The notes: generated by a model from the sequence alone, not told the origin. A DNA stretch of 64,000 bases from Flavobacteriales bacterium (GCA_022447625.1 JAKVAX010000002.1:248001-312000), one strand, 5' to 3'; shown: positions 18,642 through 28,712, counted from the stretch's first letter. A program made the numbers and translations.

Positions 18642-21600
18642 ATGATAATAACAAAACTCTTGAGAAGCTGTTTCCTTGCGGTTGCAGTTTTGCTTTCTTA
18701 TAGCCTCTTTGCACAGCTGTGCCAGCGTCCAGGAGGTCATGCCATACAGTGTATGGGCTTGATCGGCCTTGAGGAACAACATGATTCATTTATTGCACCC
18801 CCCGCGAGCTTCATTCCGAACGGAGAGCGTGATGTGGTCATTTCAGTGAATTACAACGGCTTCACTCCCGAAGCGCAAGCTGCGTTTCAATACGCAGTAG
18901 ATATCTGGTCGTCGCTATTGACGTCAAGTGTGCCAATTATTATTGACGCAACGTGGGAAGACATTGACGGAAACACTCTTGGATTCGCAGGAGCTTCTGG
19001 TTACTTCCAGAATTTCGCCAATGCACCGGAAGCAAATACTTTCTACCCTTCAGCCTTGGCAGATAAGCTAGCAGGCTTTAACCTTCAAGGTGGAGCTGAC
19101 ATCGAAGCAAGCTTTGATAGCGGAACGAACTGGTACTTCGGAACGGACGGTAACCCTGGGTTTGGTCAGTTCGACTTCGTATCTGTAGTTCTGCACGAGC
19201 TCGGTCACGGACTTGGTGTAGTTGGTTCAGCAGGCGTAGATGGAACGACAGGGTTCTTCTTCTTTAGCAATCCTTCTATTTATGACACTTATGTGGAAAA
19301 CGGATCGAACTCATCGATCTTGAATTTCCCAGACAATAGCTTCTCTCTTTACCAGCAGCTGACTTCTGACAACCTGTTCTGGAATGGACCAGCAGCAGTT
19401 GGCAACAACGCTGGTACTAACCCACAGCTTTACGCCCCAAGTTCTTGGGCGCAAGGGTCAAGCTACTCTCACGTAGATGAAGACTCATATCCTGCGGGGA
19501 ACGCGAACTCGCTGATGACTCCGTTCATTGCACCAGGCGAAGCGATCCACGATCCCGGCCCGATCATCATGGGATTGATGGAAGACATCGGGTGGACTGT
19601 AGAAGAGCCAGCACCATGCGCAGACAGTGGTTACACATTCTCATTGACACCGGATTGTTACGGTACAGAAATCACTTGGGAAGTACTTAATAGTAACGGA
19701 GTTGCAGTGGCTTCTGGAGGTCCTTACGCTGACCTTCTTCCTGAGTCGATTACAACGATTGACACTGACCTATGTCTGACTTCTGGATGTTACACATTCA
19801 ATATCTATGACGCTTTCGGAGATGGATTGAATGGTTCTGCTGAAACAGGATGTGGTGTTGACGGAGACTTCACCATGTTTGATGAAAATGGAGCCGTTGT
19901 GTTTACGATGGCTAGCTCTACTTACGGTGATCAAGACACCTACGATTTCTGTGTAGATGACAATGGTGGCGGAGGTGACGATTGTACAAACTTAGACATG
20001 GAAATCGTTGAAGGGCCTTGTGCTGATAACGGCAGCGGACTTCTACCAACGATTACGTTGACCATGACTTGGAATGGCGATTGTATCGTTCAAGACCTCT
20101 GTTTCTCTACAGACGGGGTGAACTTTGATTGTTTTGAACTCCCTGCATTGGCTGATCCAATTCTACTTGAATCTGGAGACCCATTGGATTTTGTCGATCT
20201 AGACCCGAACACGGAATACACGTTCTACTATACCCTTACTGATGGCGCTACTTCAACTGAATACACTTTCACAACGGGTGACTGTAATGACGAAGAATTA
20301 GTCTGTGACTGTCTTGGTACTGAGCATACCATTGGTGTATTGACTTGGTTGGGCGATGGCTTTGAAGACGACGGAACTTACCAATGGGAAGGTCAACCTG
20401 TAAACTTCAACTGTGAAACCTGGGGTTATGACTGTGGTGACTTCGGAGTCGTAGGCGATCCATTCGGTGTTTGTGATGGAAACCTCCCCCCGAACAACGG
20501 TTGTGGAGACCTCACTTCTTGTACCAACTTGGATATGACTGTCATCGACACAGGATGTGCTGATAACGGATTTGGTGAACTGCCAACGATCGATGTGCTT
20601 GTAAGCTGGAACGGAGACTGTCTAGTAGAAGACTTCTGCTTTGCAATCGATGGTGAAACATTCACTTGTTTCAATCTACCAACGCAAGACCCACCATTGC
20701 TGATTGAATCAGGCGATGCGATTGGATTCATCAACCTTGACCCAGATACAGAATACACATTTTACTACACGCTTTCTGACGGTACTATTTCTGACGAGTT
20801 CCTCTACATAAGCAGTAACTGTGACAATGAAGTATTCGGGTGTACAGATCCGAATGCTACCAACTATAACCCATTGGCTACTTCTGATGATGGCAGCTGT
20901 GTTTACGATGATTGTGTGCCGACAGCGATTACGCTTGAAGAAGATTGTTTCTTCGATGAGGTCAATCAAGAAATCGTAAACCGCATCTTGGTGAGTGTGG
21001 AGATTTCAGGTGATTGTACAATAGAAAACGTTTGCTTTACTCCAGCTGGAGGAGGTGACGAGACCTGTTTCTTCCTTCCTGACTTTGATATTTTGGTTGA
21101 AGATGGAGGCGGTGTATTTATCCCAGTTCCTGAAGCTGGAGAATACGATGTATATGTGACTACCGCGGAAGGAGTCTCACCAATCGAGACCATTGCTGTT
21201 GATTGTAGCGATGCCATCGTTGGTTGTGGAAACCCATTCGCATTGAACTACAACCCACTGGTTGAAATCAACGATGAAGCGCAATGTACTTATGACGAGT
21301 ACATCTGCGATTGTGCCGGAACTCAACACACTATTGGAGTATTGGTTTGGTTAGGTGACGGATTCTTAGACGATGGTTCATTCGAATGGGATGACCAAAC
21401 GGTAGATTTCAACTGTGAAACATGGGGTTACGATTGTGCTGACGGCGGAATCAATGATGATCCAAACGGCGTATGTGAAGGAAACCTTCCTCCAAACAAC
21501 GGATGTGCAGGTTGCGGACCAGTCAGTGGAACGGCGTTCCAGGAAGATTGTCTTGATACAGGAGACGGTGTCGGAATCCTTCCTGTTATCGGATTTGATA

Positions 21601-23351
21601 TCTCTATCAACGGAGACTGTTTGATCACTGAGTTCTGCTTCCAAGAAGACGGCGGTGGCTACACTTGCTTCGACTTTGCTGAGTTGGAACTAGAGATTGG
21701 AGATGGAGACGGACTGATCTTGAACAACACGACTCCTGGTGGATCATATGAATTCTACTTCACGATAGATGATGGATCTATTTCTCCAGTATTCACATGG
21801 GAGAATGGTAACTGTGAAAACGAAGAAACCATTTGTGACTGTGCTGGAACACAACACACCATCGGTGTTCTAGCATGGCTGGGAGACGGATTCGAAGATG
21901 ATGGTTCATTCACTTGGGATGGTAACCCAGTTGATTTCAACTGTCAAACTTGGGGTTATGACTGTGGTGACTTCGGTATCAATGATGATCCAAACGGCGT
22001 ATGTGATGGCAACCTCCCTCCAAACAATGGATGTGTAGGCGAGATTCTTGGTTGTACTGACCCAACGGCACTGAACTACGATCCGTCGGCTACCTTGAAC
22101 GATGGTTCTTGTATATACGACATCGAAGGATGTGATGATATACTCGCTTGTAACTACAACCCTGAAGCAACGGTGAACGATGGCTCTTGTGATTACGATT
22201 GCTACGGTTGTACCGACCCAACAGCGATCAATTATGACCCGAACGCAACGGAAAATGACGATTCATGCATTTACGATGTAGAAGGATGCATAGATCCAGA
22301 AGCGTGTAACTACAACCCGGAAGCGACAGTAGATGATGGCTCATGTGATTACAGCTGCTACGGTTGTACAGATCCACAGGCATCGAACTACGATCCGGAA
22401 GCAACGATCGATGATGGTTCTTGTATCTACGATGGTCTAGGATGTACAGATCCAGAAGCGTGTAACTACAACCCTGAAGCGACAGTAGATGATGGTTCTT
22501 GTGATTACAGCTGCTACGGTTGTACTGACCCACTGGCATCGAACTACGATCCAGATGCAACGATCGATGATGGTTCTTGTATTTACGATGGTCTCGGATG
22601 TACAGATCCAGAAGCGTGTAACTACAACCCTGACGCTACAGTAGATGATGGTTCTTGTGATTACAGCTGTTACGGTTGTACAGATCCAGAAGCATGTAAC
22701 TATGATATAGATGCAACAGTAGATGATGACTCTTGTGAGTACGAGACATGTGCTGGATGTACGAATGAGTTCGCCATTAACTACGATCCAGATGCAACGA
22801 TCGACGATGGATCTTGTATCGATGATTGTGAACTACCGGTGGTTGATCTTTCTGATATTGGATGTCTTGATGGAGACAATGAGTTCTACATCGAAATCGA
22901 CGTTACTGAATACGGAAATGTTGGTCCATACGTCGTGTCAAATGACCAAGACAATAACACAGATATCATCGACGGAACAGGTACGATTTTGTATGGTCCT
23001 TTCGTTGATGGCGATATTGTTACGATCACAATTGAATCTGAAGCGTTCGACGTATGTGTTCTTGAATTGGCCGGTTACGGTTGTGACACTAGCGTGGAAT
23101 TGATTGAGAGCACTGCTTGGGAGGTTTATCCTAACCCTGCCAACGAAGTACTCATCATCGAAGGGTTCGCGAACGAGAACATACTGATTGAACTTGTTGA
23201 CTTGGCAGGTAAGTTGATTATGTCTGAAAACATCCCTGCTGGAAACCTACGATACGAGATGAATGTATCGTCGCTAGCTAGCGGAATGTACTTCGTGAAG
23301 ATGGTTGATTCTAATGGTGCTCGAACAGAACGAGTAGTCGTGAAACACTGA
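18642..23351 (+). CDS. T9SS-exported metalloprotease with Cys/Asp-rich repeats
   Basis: The protein has about 1569 residues. The ATG at 18642 is preferred over a TTG at 18621. A signal peptide (ending YSLFAQ) is followed by a zinc-protease-like head (about 45-325) with HELGHGLG at 185-192 and a Met-turn-like NSLMTPF. The third zinc ligand expected three residues after HxxHxxG is a Gly, so another His (perhaps in YSHVDED) or a different arrangement is needed. Next come beta-rich segments (YTFNIYDAFGDGLNG), three copies of a roughly 67-residue CDCxGTxHTIGVL...LPPNNGC module, and a tandem run of 26-27 residue GCTDPxAxNYxPxATxDDGSC repeats. A T9SS type A domain ends it (WEVYPNPANEVL, LASGMYFVK). 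Asp-rich loops suggest calcium binding, by inference. It lies beside a paralog at 23494. Confidence 0.9.
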   Translation: MIITKLLRSCFLAVAVLLSYSLFAQLCQRPGGHAIQCMGLIGLEEQHDSFIAPPASFIPNGERDVVISVNYNGFTPEAQAAFQYAVDIWSSLLTSSVPIIIDATWEDIDGNTLGFAGASGYFQNFANAPEANTFYPSALADKLAGFNLQGGADIEASFDSGTNWYFGTDGNPGFGQFDFVSVVLHELGHGLGVVGSAGVDGTTGFFFFSNPSIYDTYVENGSNSSILNFPDNSFSLYQQLTSDNLFWNGPAAVGNNAGTNPQLYAPSSWAQGSSYSHVDEDSYPAGNANSLMTPFIAPGEAIHDPGPIIMGLMEDIGWTVEEPAPCADSGYTFSLTPDCYGTEITWEVLNSNGVAVASGGPYADLLPESITTIDTDLCLTSGCYTFNIYDAFGDGLNGSAETGCGVDGDFTMFDENGAVVFTMASSTYGDQDTYDFCVDDNGGGGDDCTNLDMEIVEGPCADNGSGLLPTITLTMTWNGDCIVQDLCFSTDGVNFDCFELPALADPILLESGDPLDFVDLDPNTEYTFYYTLTDGATSTEYTFTTGDCNDEELVCDCLGTEHTIGVLTWLGDGFEDDGTYQWEGQPVNFNCETWGYDCGDFGVVGDPFGVCDGNLPPNNGCGDLTSCTNLDMTVIDTGCADNGFGELPTIDVLVSWNGDCLVEDFCFAIDGETFTCFNLPTQDPPLLIESGDAIGFINLDPDTEYTFYYTLSDGTISDEFLYISSNCDNEVFGCTDPNATNYNPLATSDDGSCVYDDCVPTAITLEEDCFFDEVNQEIVNRILVSVEISGDCTIENVCFTPAGGGDETCFFLPDFDILVEDGGGVFIPVPEAGEYDVYVTTAEGVSPIETIAVDCSDAIVGCGNPFALNYNPLVEINDEAQCTYDEYICDCAGTQHTIGVLVWLGDGFLDDGSFEWDDQTVDFNCETWGYDCADGGINDDPNGVCEGNLPPNNGCAGCGPVSGTAFQEDCLDTGDGVGILPVIGFDISINGDCLITEFCFQEDGGGYTCFDFAELELEIGDGDGLILNNTTPGGSYEFYFTIDDGSISPVFTWENGNCENEETICDCAGTQHTIGVLAWLGDGFEDDGSFTWDGNPVDFNCQTWGYDCGDFGINDDPNGVCDGNLPPNNGCVGEILGCTDPTALNYDPSATLNDGSCIYDIEGCDDILACNYNPEATVNDGSCDYDCYGCTDPTAINYDPNATENDDSCIYDVEGCIDPEACNYNPEATVDDGSCDYSCYGCTDPQASNYDPEATIDDGSCIYDGLGCTDPEACNYNPEATVDDGSCDYSCYGCTDPLASNYDPDATIDDGSCIYDGLGCTDPEACNYNPDATVDDGSCDYSCYGCTDPEACNYDIDATVDDDSCEYETCAGCTNEFAINYDPDATIDDGSCIDDCELPVVDLSDIGCLDGDNEFYIEIDVTEYGNVGPYVVSNDQDNNTDIIDGTGTILYGPFVDGDIVTITIESEAFDVCVLELAGYGCDTSVELIESTAWEVYPNPANEVLIIEGFANENILIELVDLAGKLIMSENIPAGNLRYEMNVSSLASGMYFVKMVDSNGARTERVVVKH
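22050..22832 (+). repeat. Tandem 78-base coding repeat with a 156-base higher-order unit
   Basis: Ten in-frame units of 26-27 residues encode GC(T)DPxAxNYxPxATxDDGSC. From 22284 the units alternate in two types, so a 156-base pair recurs at 22284, 22440 and 22596 with near-identical DNA. That indicates recent unequal crossing-over or slippage. Confidence 0.9.
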
Positions 23352-23373
23352 GGATAACTATCCAAGCATATTG

Positions 23374-23405
23374 AAGCCCCAGGGAATTTCTCTGGGGCTT
23401 TTCTA
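23374..23405 (+). terminator. Intrinsic terminator after the metalloprotease gene
   Basis: AAGCCCCAG pairs with CTGGGGCTT across a GGAATTTCT loop and is followed by a T-rich tail. It separates the two paralogous Cys-rich genes, so the second needs its own promoter. Confidence 0.85.
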
Positions 23406-23493
23406 TTCGAAGGCCCTACATGACCATCGGTCGAAATCCTACACACCGGCCATCGAATAGTCAAGTATTTAGCATGTGATAAATACTACGATC

Positions 23494-26400
23494 ATGCGTG
23501 GGTTGAAAAGAATCTTATTATTCCTCTTTGTGACATCAGCCGGACAAGCGTTTAGCCAGGTTCCTGGGTGTACGGATCCGAGTGCATGTAATTTCGATGC
23601 GTCCGCAACGGAGGATGACGGTACATGTGATTACAGCTGTTATGGTTGTACCGAACCAACAGCAAATAATTACAATCCAAATGCAACGGTCAACGACGGT
23701 TCTTGTCTTTGGGATTCATGTGTTCCTTATGAATTAGTAATCGAAGAAGCCTGTCTTTGGGATAGCCAAACAGGAGACTTCATTACCCGCGTGGCGATCA
23801 CCCCGTCGATTAGTGGTGTCTGCTATCTCGAAGAGATATGTTGGCAGCAAGTAGGAGGTGGGGGTACTGGTTGTATTGATCTACCGGCGATTGGCGAGTT
23901 CATTACTGACGGTGAGACCGTAATCATCCCATTGCTAGCAGGTGGTGTTTACTCCTTTACTGCCACCACCTTCGATGGAACATCCGATCCTGTGGAAATT
24001 GCGGTAAACTGTTATGATAATCAGAATGCTTGTGGAAACCCGTACGCGGTGAACTACGATCCTGAGGCAGAGAATACCTTCGAATTGGCGTGTATTTATG
24101 ATGAGTTCATCTGTGACTGTGCAGGTACACAGCACAATATAGGTGTGTTGATCTGGTTAGGAGACGGCTTTTACGATGAAGGAACCACTTCATACTGGTA
24201 CGGTGTGCCGGTAGACTTCACATGTAACCTATGGGGTTGGGATTGTGGAGATGGAGGAATCAATCACGACCCTTACGACACTTGTTTAGGTGAGCTGCCT
24301 CCGAATAATGGATGTGCCGCCCCTGCATGTACCCCGTTGATCATGAGTTTTGAGCAAGGCGAGTGCACCTATTCCGACAGTTTAGGTTATCGCCCTTCCT
24401 TCGATGTCACTTTTACCATGAATGGGCCATGTGAGGTCACTGACTTGAATTACCGAGTCAATTCCGGTGAGTGGCAAGAGATAGATCTTACGGATCTCAA
24501 CATAACTTCAGACCTCTCCTTTACCATGGAGAATACCATTGCTGATGGAAACTATCAGTTCTCTTTTGAAACATCAGCGGAATCTGTTTCGCCATACTTT
24601 TATTGGAACAACGGAAACTGTTATGATGAGAACACGATCTGTGATTGTAGCGATAACGTGTATGACATAGGGGTATTGGATCGATTAGGTGATGGAAACC
24701 TCGACTTTGGGACTTCTATTGGCGAACCTTCGGTCAACTTTAACTGCTTGAAATGGGGTTATGACTGTGGCGATGCCGGAGTCGACGCTGACCCTATTGG
24801 AGTGTGTGAAGGAAACTTACCGCCGAATAACGGTTGTATGACTTTCTATTTCGGATGTGATGATGAAACAGCATGTAATTACAACGCCGGAGTGAACTTC
24901 AACGACGGTTCTTGTGACTACGAAACATGTCTAGGTTGTATGGATCCTACGGCGTGTAACTGGGATATCACAGCTACACAAGACGATGGAACCTGTGATT
25001 ATGAGTCATGTATCGGATGTACCGACCCAACGGCTTGTAACTACGAGCCGGACAATACAGAAGAAGATGGATCCTGTACCTACGATTGTCAGGGTTGTAT
25101 GAACCCAGACGCTTGTAACTTCGATCCACTTGCCACAGAGAATGATGATAGCTGTCATTTCGATTGTTATGGTTGTACGGATACCGGGGCGTGTAATTAC
25201 AACCCGGATGCGACCATTGATAACGGAAGCTGTAATAACGACTGTATCGGTTGTATGGATTCAGGGGCATGTAATTATGACCCATTTGCAACTATCGACA
25301 GCGGGAACTGTGAGTTCATCACATGTTTGGGTTGTACCGACCCAGGAGCATGTAATTTCGACTCTTCCGCCTCCATCGATAACGGACAATGTAATTACAG
25401 TTGTTTAGGGTGTACCGACCCGATTGCCTGTAACTTCGATCCAACCGCAACGATTCTCGATGCTAGTTGTGTGTATGACTGTTTGGGCTGTACGGATGAA
25501 GAGGCGTGTAACTACAATCCGGATGCGACAGTAAATGATAACTCGTGTGACTTCAGCTGTTTTGGATGTACCGATCCAGATGCATGTAACTACAGCGCAG
25601 TGGCCATCTTTGATGACGGCTCCTGTCAGCTGGAGTGCATTGGGTGTTTGGATCCAGAAGCATGTAACTATGACGAATTTGCCGTGGTAAGTGATGGTAA
25701 CTGTGACTACACTTCGTGTTTGGGTTGTACCATCCCAACGGCGTGTAACTATGATTCAGAAGCGACGGTTGACGACAATAGTTGTGACTTTGGGTGCTAT
25801 GGGTGTATTGATCCGCTAGCATGCAATTACAATGAAGAATACACCATCGACAATGGAACATGTGATTATGAATCATGTCTAGGTTGTACCGATACAGATG
25901 CATGTAATTACGACGAAATAGCCACACAAAATGATGGAACCTGTGAATATGTGACATGCCAAGGGTGCACAGACCCGACAGCATTCAATTACGACGTCAC
26001 GTCACTGATAGATGACGGTTCATGTGTCTACGAATGTGTTGGGCCTCAAATTGACTGGTCATCTTACGATTGTGAAGAGACGTCAGGTAACCTCTATGTA
26101 GTGGCTGATGTCACTGATATGGGTAATGCAGGTCCATGGACATTGATCAATAATATCAACAGTTATATCACGGTTCTTGATCAGCCGAATGAATACGTAA
26201 TTGGTCCTTTTGCTGAAGACGATGTGGTGGTATGTACGATGATTTCGACGCTCTACTCTTCTTGTTTCGAGAGTGGTCCTGCGATTCAATGTTCAGTCAA
26301 TGTAGAAGAACTTGAAGTGAATCAAGTAGACATCTTCCCGGTGCCTGCTCAAGACATCCTCAATGTGTCATCGCGCGAAGCCCTAGAGCGTATTTCGATC

Positions 26401-26553
26401 TACGACGAACGCGGGCGTGAGGTGCTCAACGACCCAGCCTTGAACGACTTCACCGTGACCTTGAACATTGGTGATTTAGCTTCAGGATACTACGTCGTGA
26501 CTTGTCAAACAGCCAGCGGGGTGATTCGTAAGCATGTTGTAATCACTGATTAG
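23494..26553 (+). CDS. T9SS-exported Cys/Asp-rich repeat protein, paralog of 18642-23351
   Basis: This protein has about 1019 residues. The ATG at 23494 gives a clean signal peptide (MRGLKRILLFLFVTSAGQAFSQ); a GTG at 23476 would add six residues. It lacks the metalloprotease head of its neighbour. It starts with two GCTDPxACNF-type repeats, then has two copies of the roughly 67-residue CDC...LPPNNGC module and a run of about 15 repeats of 26-27 residues with four Cys each at most. Repeats here are much more diverged in DNA than in the neighbour. A T9SS type A domain closes it (VDIFPVPAQDILNV, DLASGYYVVTCQ). It is likely an outer-surface or released structural protein; Ca2+ binding and disulfide locking are inferred from composition. 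Confidence 0.88.
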   Translation: MRGLKRILLFLFVTSAGQAFSQVPGCTDPSACNFDASATEDDGTCDYSCYGCTEPTANNYNPNATVNDGSCLWDSCVPYELVIEEACLWDSQTGDFITRVAITPSISGVCYLEEICWQQVGGGGTGCIDLPAIGEFITDGETVIIPLLAGGVYSFTATTFDGTSDPVEIAVNCYDNQNACGNPYAVNYDPEAENTFELACIYDEFICDCAGTQHNIGVLIWLGDGFYDEGTTSYWYGVPVDFTCNLWGWDCGDGGINHDPYDTCLGELPPNNGCAAPACTPLIMSFEQGECTYSDSLGYRPSFDVTFTMNGPCEVTDLNYRVNSGEWQEIDLTDLNITSDLSFTMENTIADGNYQFSFETSAESVSPYFYWNNGNCYDENTICDCSDNVYDIGVLDRLGDGNLDFGTSIGEPSVNFNCLKWGYDCGDAGVDADPIGVCEGNLPPNNGCMTFYFGCDDETACNYNAGVNFNDGSCDYETCLGCMDPTACNWDITATQDDGTCDYESCIGCTDPTACNYEPDNTEEDGSCTYDCQGCMNPDACNFDPLATENDDSCHFDCYGCTDTGACNYNPDATIDNGSCNNDCIGCMDSGACNYDPFATIDSGNCEFITCLGCTDPGACNFDSSASIDNGQCNYSCLGCTDPIACNFDPTATILDASCVYDCLGCTDEEACNYNPDATVNDNSCDFSCFGCTDPDACNYSAVAIFDDGSCQLECIGCLDPEACNYDEFAVVSDGNCDYTSCLGCTIPTACNYDSEATVDDNSCDFGCYGCIDPLACNYNEEYTIDNGTCDYESCLGCTDTDACNYDEIATQNDGTCEYVTCQGCTDPTAFNYDVTSLIDDGSCVYECVGPQIDWSSYDCEETSGNLYVVADVTDMGNAGPWTLINNINSYITVLDQPNEYVIGPFAEDDVVVCTMISTLYSSCFESGPAIQCSVNVEELEVNQVDIFPVPAQDILNVSSREALERISIYDERGREVLNDPALNDFTVTLNIGDLASGYYVVTCQTASGVIRKHVVITD
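24853..26040 (+). repeat. Run of about 15 diverged 78-81 base coding repeats
   Basis: In-frame units encode GC(T/M/L)DxxACNYxxxAxxDxGSC. Cys and Asn-Tyr/Phe positions are kept while the DNA has diverged. It is the same family as the repeats at 22050-22832. Confidence 0.85.
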
Positions 26554-26611
26554 GAGACACAATTCCGGTTATAGAGCGGTCAATTGCTATTTTTGCACGA
26601 AATAGCAACGC

Positions 26612-27484
26612 ATGATTCGCTCTATGACTGGCTACGGAAAAGCAGAAGGGAACGTTGGAACCCGCAAGTTTACCGTAGAACTCAAATCACTCAACAGCAA
26701 GCAGCTCGACTTAAACGTGCGCATGCCTTCTTTGTACAAGGAGAAGGAAATGAAGCTTCGTAAATGGTTAGCTGACCGCGTGTTCCGCGGTAAGACAGAC
26801 TTAAGTATCTACTATGAGGCTGACGCTGCTGAGAAGCGCATGACGATCAATAAGGCGTTGATCTCGTCTTTCCATGAAGACTTGAAAGAGGTGGCGGATC
26901 AGATTGGCCAGCAAGACGTTGATTATTTGTCGATGATCATGCGCATTCCTGATGTACTTAAGCCAGAACGCGAAGAGCTAAACGAAGATGAATGGTCTCA
27001 GATCATGAAATTGATCGAACAGGCTTTCGAGATGTTCAATTCATACCGTGTTCAAGAAGGTGCTGGATTGGAAGAAGACTTCCGTGGACGAATCGCTAAG
27101 ATCCAAGAATTGGAAGGTGGCCTAGACGACCTCATTGAACAACGTATCGCACGTATCAAAGGACGCATCTCTGGCAACCTCGAAGAATTCATTGAGTCTG
27201 AGAAGTTGGATAAAAACCGTTTTGAGCAGGAATTGATTTACTATTTGGAGAAGATCGATGTATCTGAGGAACGTCAGCGTTTGAAGTCAAACACAGATTA
27301 TTTCTTAGACATCCTGACTAATGGCAATGCACAAGGAAAGAAACTTGGTTTCATCTCTCAAGAAATTGGTCGAGAGATCAACACCCTCGGATCAAAAGCA
27401 AATGACGCAGAGATTCAGCGTGGTGTGATTCAAATGAAAGACGAACTCGAGAAGATTAAAGAACAAGTTCTTAATGTCTTATAA
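26612..27484 (+). CDS. yicC: YicC family protein (endoribonuclease family)
   Basis: The 290-residue cytoplasmic protein has the conserved N-terminus MIRSMTGYGKAEG and the C-terminal block IGREINTLGSKANDAEIQ, with QEIGREINT followed by MKDELEKIKEQV. YicC-type proteins are RNases in enterobacteria; the role in Bacteroidota is less clear. A -7-like TATTTTTG lies at 26588-26595. The stop overlaps gmk by 11 bases, and gmk in turn overlaps nadD, so the three form one transcription unit. Confidence 0.93.
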   Translation: MIRSMTGYGKAEGNVGTRKFTVELKSLNSKQLDLNVRMPSLYKEKEMKLRKWLADRVFRGKTDLSIYYEADAAEKRMTINKALISSFHEDLKEVADQIGQQDVDYLSMIMRIPDVLKPEREELNEDEWSQIMKLIEQAFEMFNSYRVQEGAGLEEDFRGRIAKIQELEGGLDDLIEQRIARIKGRISGNLEEFIESEKLDKNRFEQELIYYLEKIDVSEERQRLKSNTDYFLDILTNGNAQGKKLGFISQEIGREINTLGSKANDAEIQRGVIQMKDELEKIKEQVLNVL

Positions 27485-28055
27485 TCAGCATAACGGTAAA
27501 TGCGTCATCTTTTCCGCGCCCTCAGGTGCTGGGAAGACTACGATCGTTAGGCACCTATTAGATACCCGCGAAGATTTAGAATTCTCCATCTCAGCCACAA
27601 GCCGGGCGCCGAGAAAAAAAGAGCGAGAAGGTAAAGACTATCACTACCTCAGTGTAGCGGAATTCAAAGCCTACATAGAAGCCGGAGCCTTTGTGGAGTG
27701 GGAAGAGGTTTATAATGATCAATTCTACGGTACCCTCCATAGGGAGATCGAACGCATCTGGGAAATGAACAAGCATGTGATTTTCGATGTTGACGTTCAA
27801 GGAGGTTTGAATTTGAAAAAGTCTTTCGGAGATACAGCCTTGGCTGTCTTCGTTATGCCACCCAACCTTGAAGCACTTGAAGCTCGCTTACGCGGAAGAG
27901 ATACCGAAACGGAAAAGAGCATTCGTCGAAGAATGGGTAAGGCAGCTCAAGAATTGGCCGTTGCTGATTCTTTTGATGTGATTTTAATCAATGATGACCT
28001 CGAAACGGCAAAACAAGAGGCGAGCGAACTAATCGCTGATTTTCTGGAAGTATGA
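27474..28055 (+). CDS. gmk: Guanylate kinase
   Basis: The 193-residue enzyme phosphorylates GMP to GDP with ATP. It shows the P-loop FSAPSGAGKTT, the GMP-binding region SATSRAPRKKEREGKDYHY and EWEEVYNDQFYGT, and the RLRGRDTETEKSIRRRM lid. Length matches bacterial Gmk. The ATG at 27474 lies inside the yicC 3' end, and the gene shares ATGA with nadD downstream, which suggests coupled translation. Confidence 0.96.
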   Translation: MSYNQHNGKCVIFSAPSGAGKTTIVRHLLDTREDLEFSISATSRAPRKKEREGKDYHYLSVAEFKAYIEAGAFVEWEEVYNDQFYGTLHREIERIWEMNKHVIFDVDVQGGLNLKKSFGDTALAVFVMPPNLEALEARLRGRDTETEKSIRRRMGKAAQELAVADSFDVILINDDLETAKQEASELIADFLEV

Positions 28056-28651
28056 AGAAACGAACGGGTCTTTACTTCGGTACGTTTAATCCAATCCATA
28101 TTGGACACCTAGTGATTGCTAATTTTATGGCGAATCACACAGACCTAGATGAGGTATGGTTGATCGTTACCCCGCACAACCCGTTAAAGGACCGTGGAGA
28201 TCTACTCCCGGATGATCACAGACTTCAAATGGTGCGCTTAGCGACCATTGACAACAATAAACTTGAGGTAAGCGATGTGGAGTTTAATCTTCCGCAGCCC
28301 AACTATACCATCAATACATTAGACCTTCTTCAAGAAAGATATAGCGACACCGAATTCGTTTTGATCATGGGAGAAGACAATCTACGTTCATTGCATCGTT
28401 GGAAGGATTACGAACGTATGGTATCGTCATATGACATCTTTGTTTACCCTCGCAGTATTACCGAGGGAGAGAATACAGAAGAATCAGGGGTGCTAGTTAA
28501 CCTCAAACGGGTGACGATCTGTGAAGCACCAATGATTCGGATCTCATCTACCTTCCTCCGTAATGCGATTCGCACTCAAAAAGACATTCGATATCTGGTT
28601 CCAGACAAGGTGATCAACTACATTAGTAATAATTACCTCTATGAGAAATAG
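28052..28651 (+). CDS. nadD: Nicotinate-nucleotide adenylyltransferase
   Basis: The 199-residue enzyme adenylates nicotinate mononucleotide in NAD synthesis. It has the nucleotidyltransferase signature GTFNPIHIGHL near the N-terminus, and the ISSTFLRNAIR motif (ISSTxIR type) near the C-terminus. TPHNPLKD and MGEDNLRSLHRW are also family blocks. Its ATG overlaps the gmk stop by four bases. Confidence 0.96.
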   Translation: MKKRTGLYFGTFNPIHIGHLVIANFMANHTDLDEVWLIVTPHNPLKDRGDLLPDDHRLQMVRLATIDNNKLEVSDVEFNLPQPNYTINTLDLLQERYSDTEFVLIMGEDNLRSLHRWKDYERMVSSYDIFVYPRSITEGENTEESGVLVNLKRVTICEAPMIRISSTFLRNAIRTQKDIRYLVPDKVINYISNNYLYEK

Positions 28652-28679
28652 CTGATAAACAGTTGATTATAAGTTTTTT

Positions 28680-28712
28680 CAAGCCCCGTCCATTTTTTTG
28701 GCACGGGGCTTG
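28680..28712. other. Strong hairpin after nadD without a clear U tail
   Basis: CAAGCCCCGT pairs perfectly with ACGGGGCTTG around a loop containing TTTTTTT. The T-run precedes rather than follows the stem on the plus strand, so it is not a canonical terminator. It may be an RNA 3'-end stabiliser or an inefficient terminator. Confidence 0.55.

Noticed and set aside
22050-26040. Regular repeats that could be taken for a CRISPR array
   Set aside because: They are in frame, 78-81 bases apart with no unique spacers, and encode Cys-rich protein repeats.
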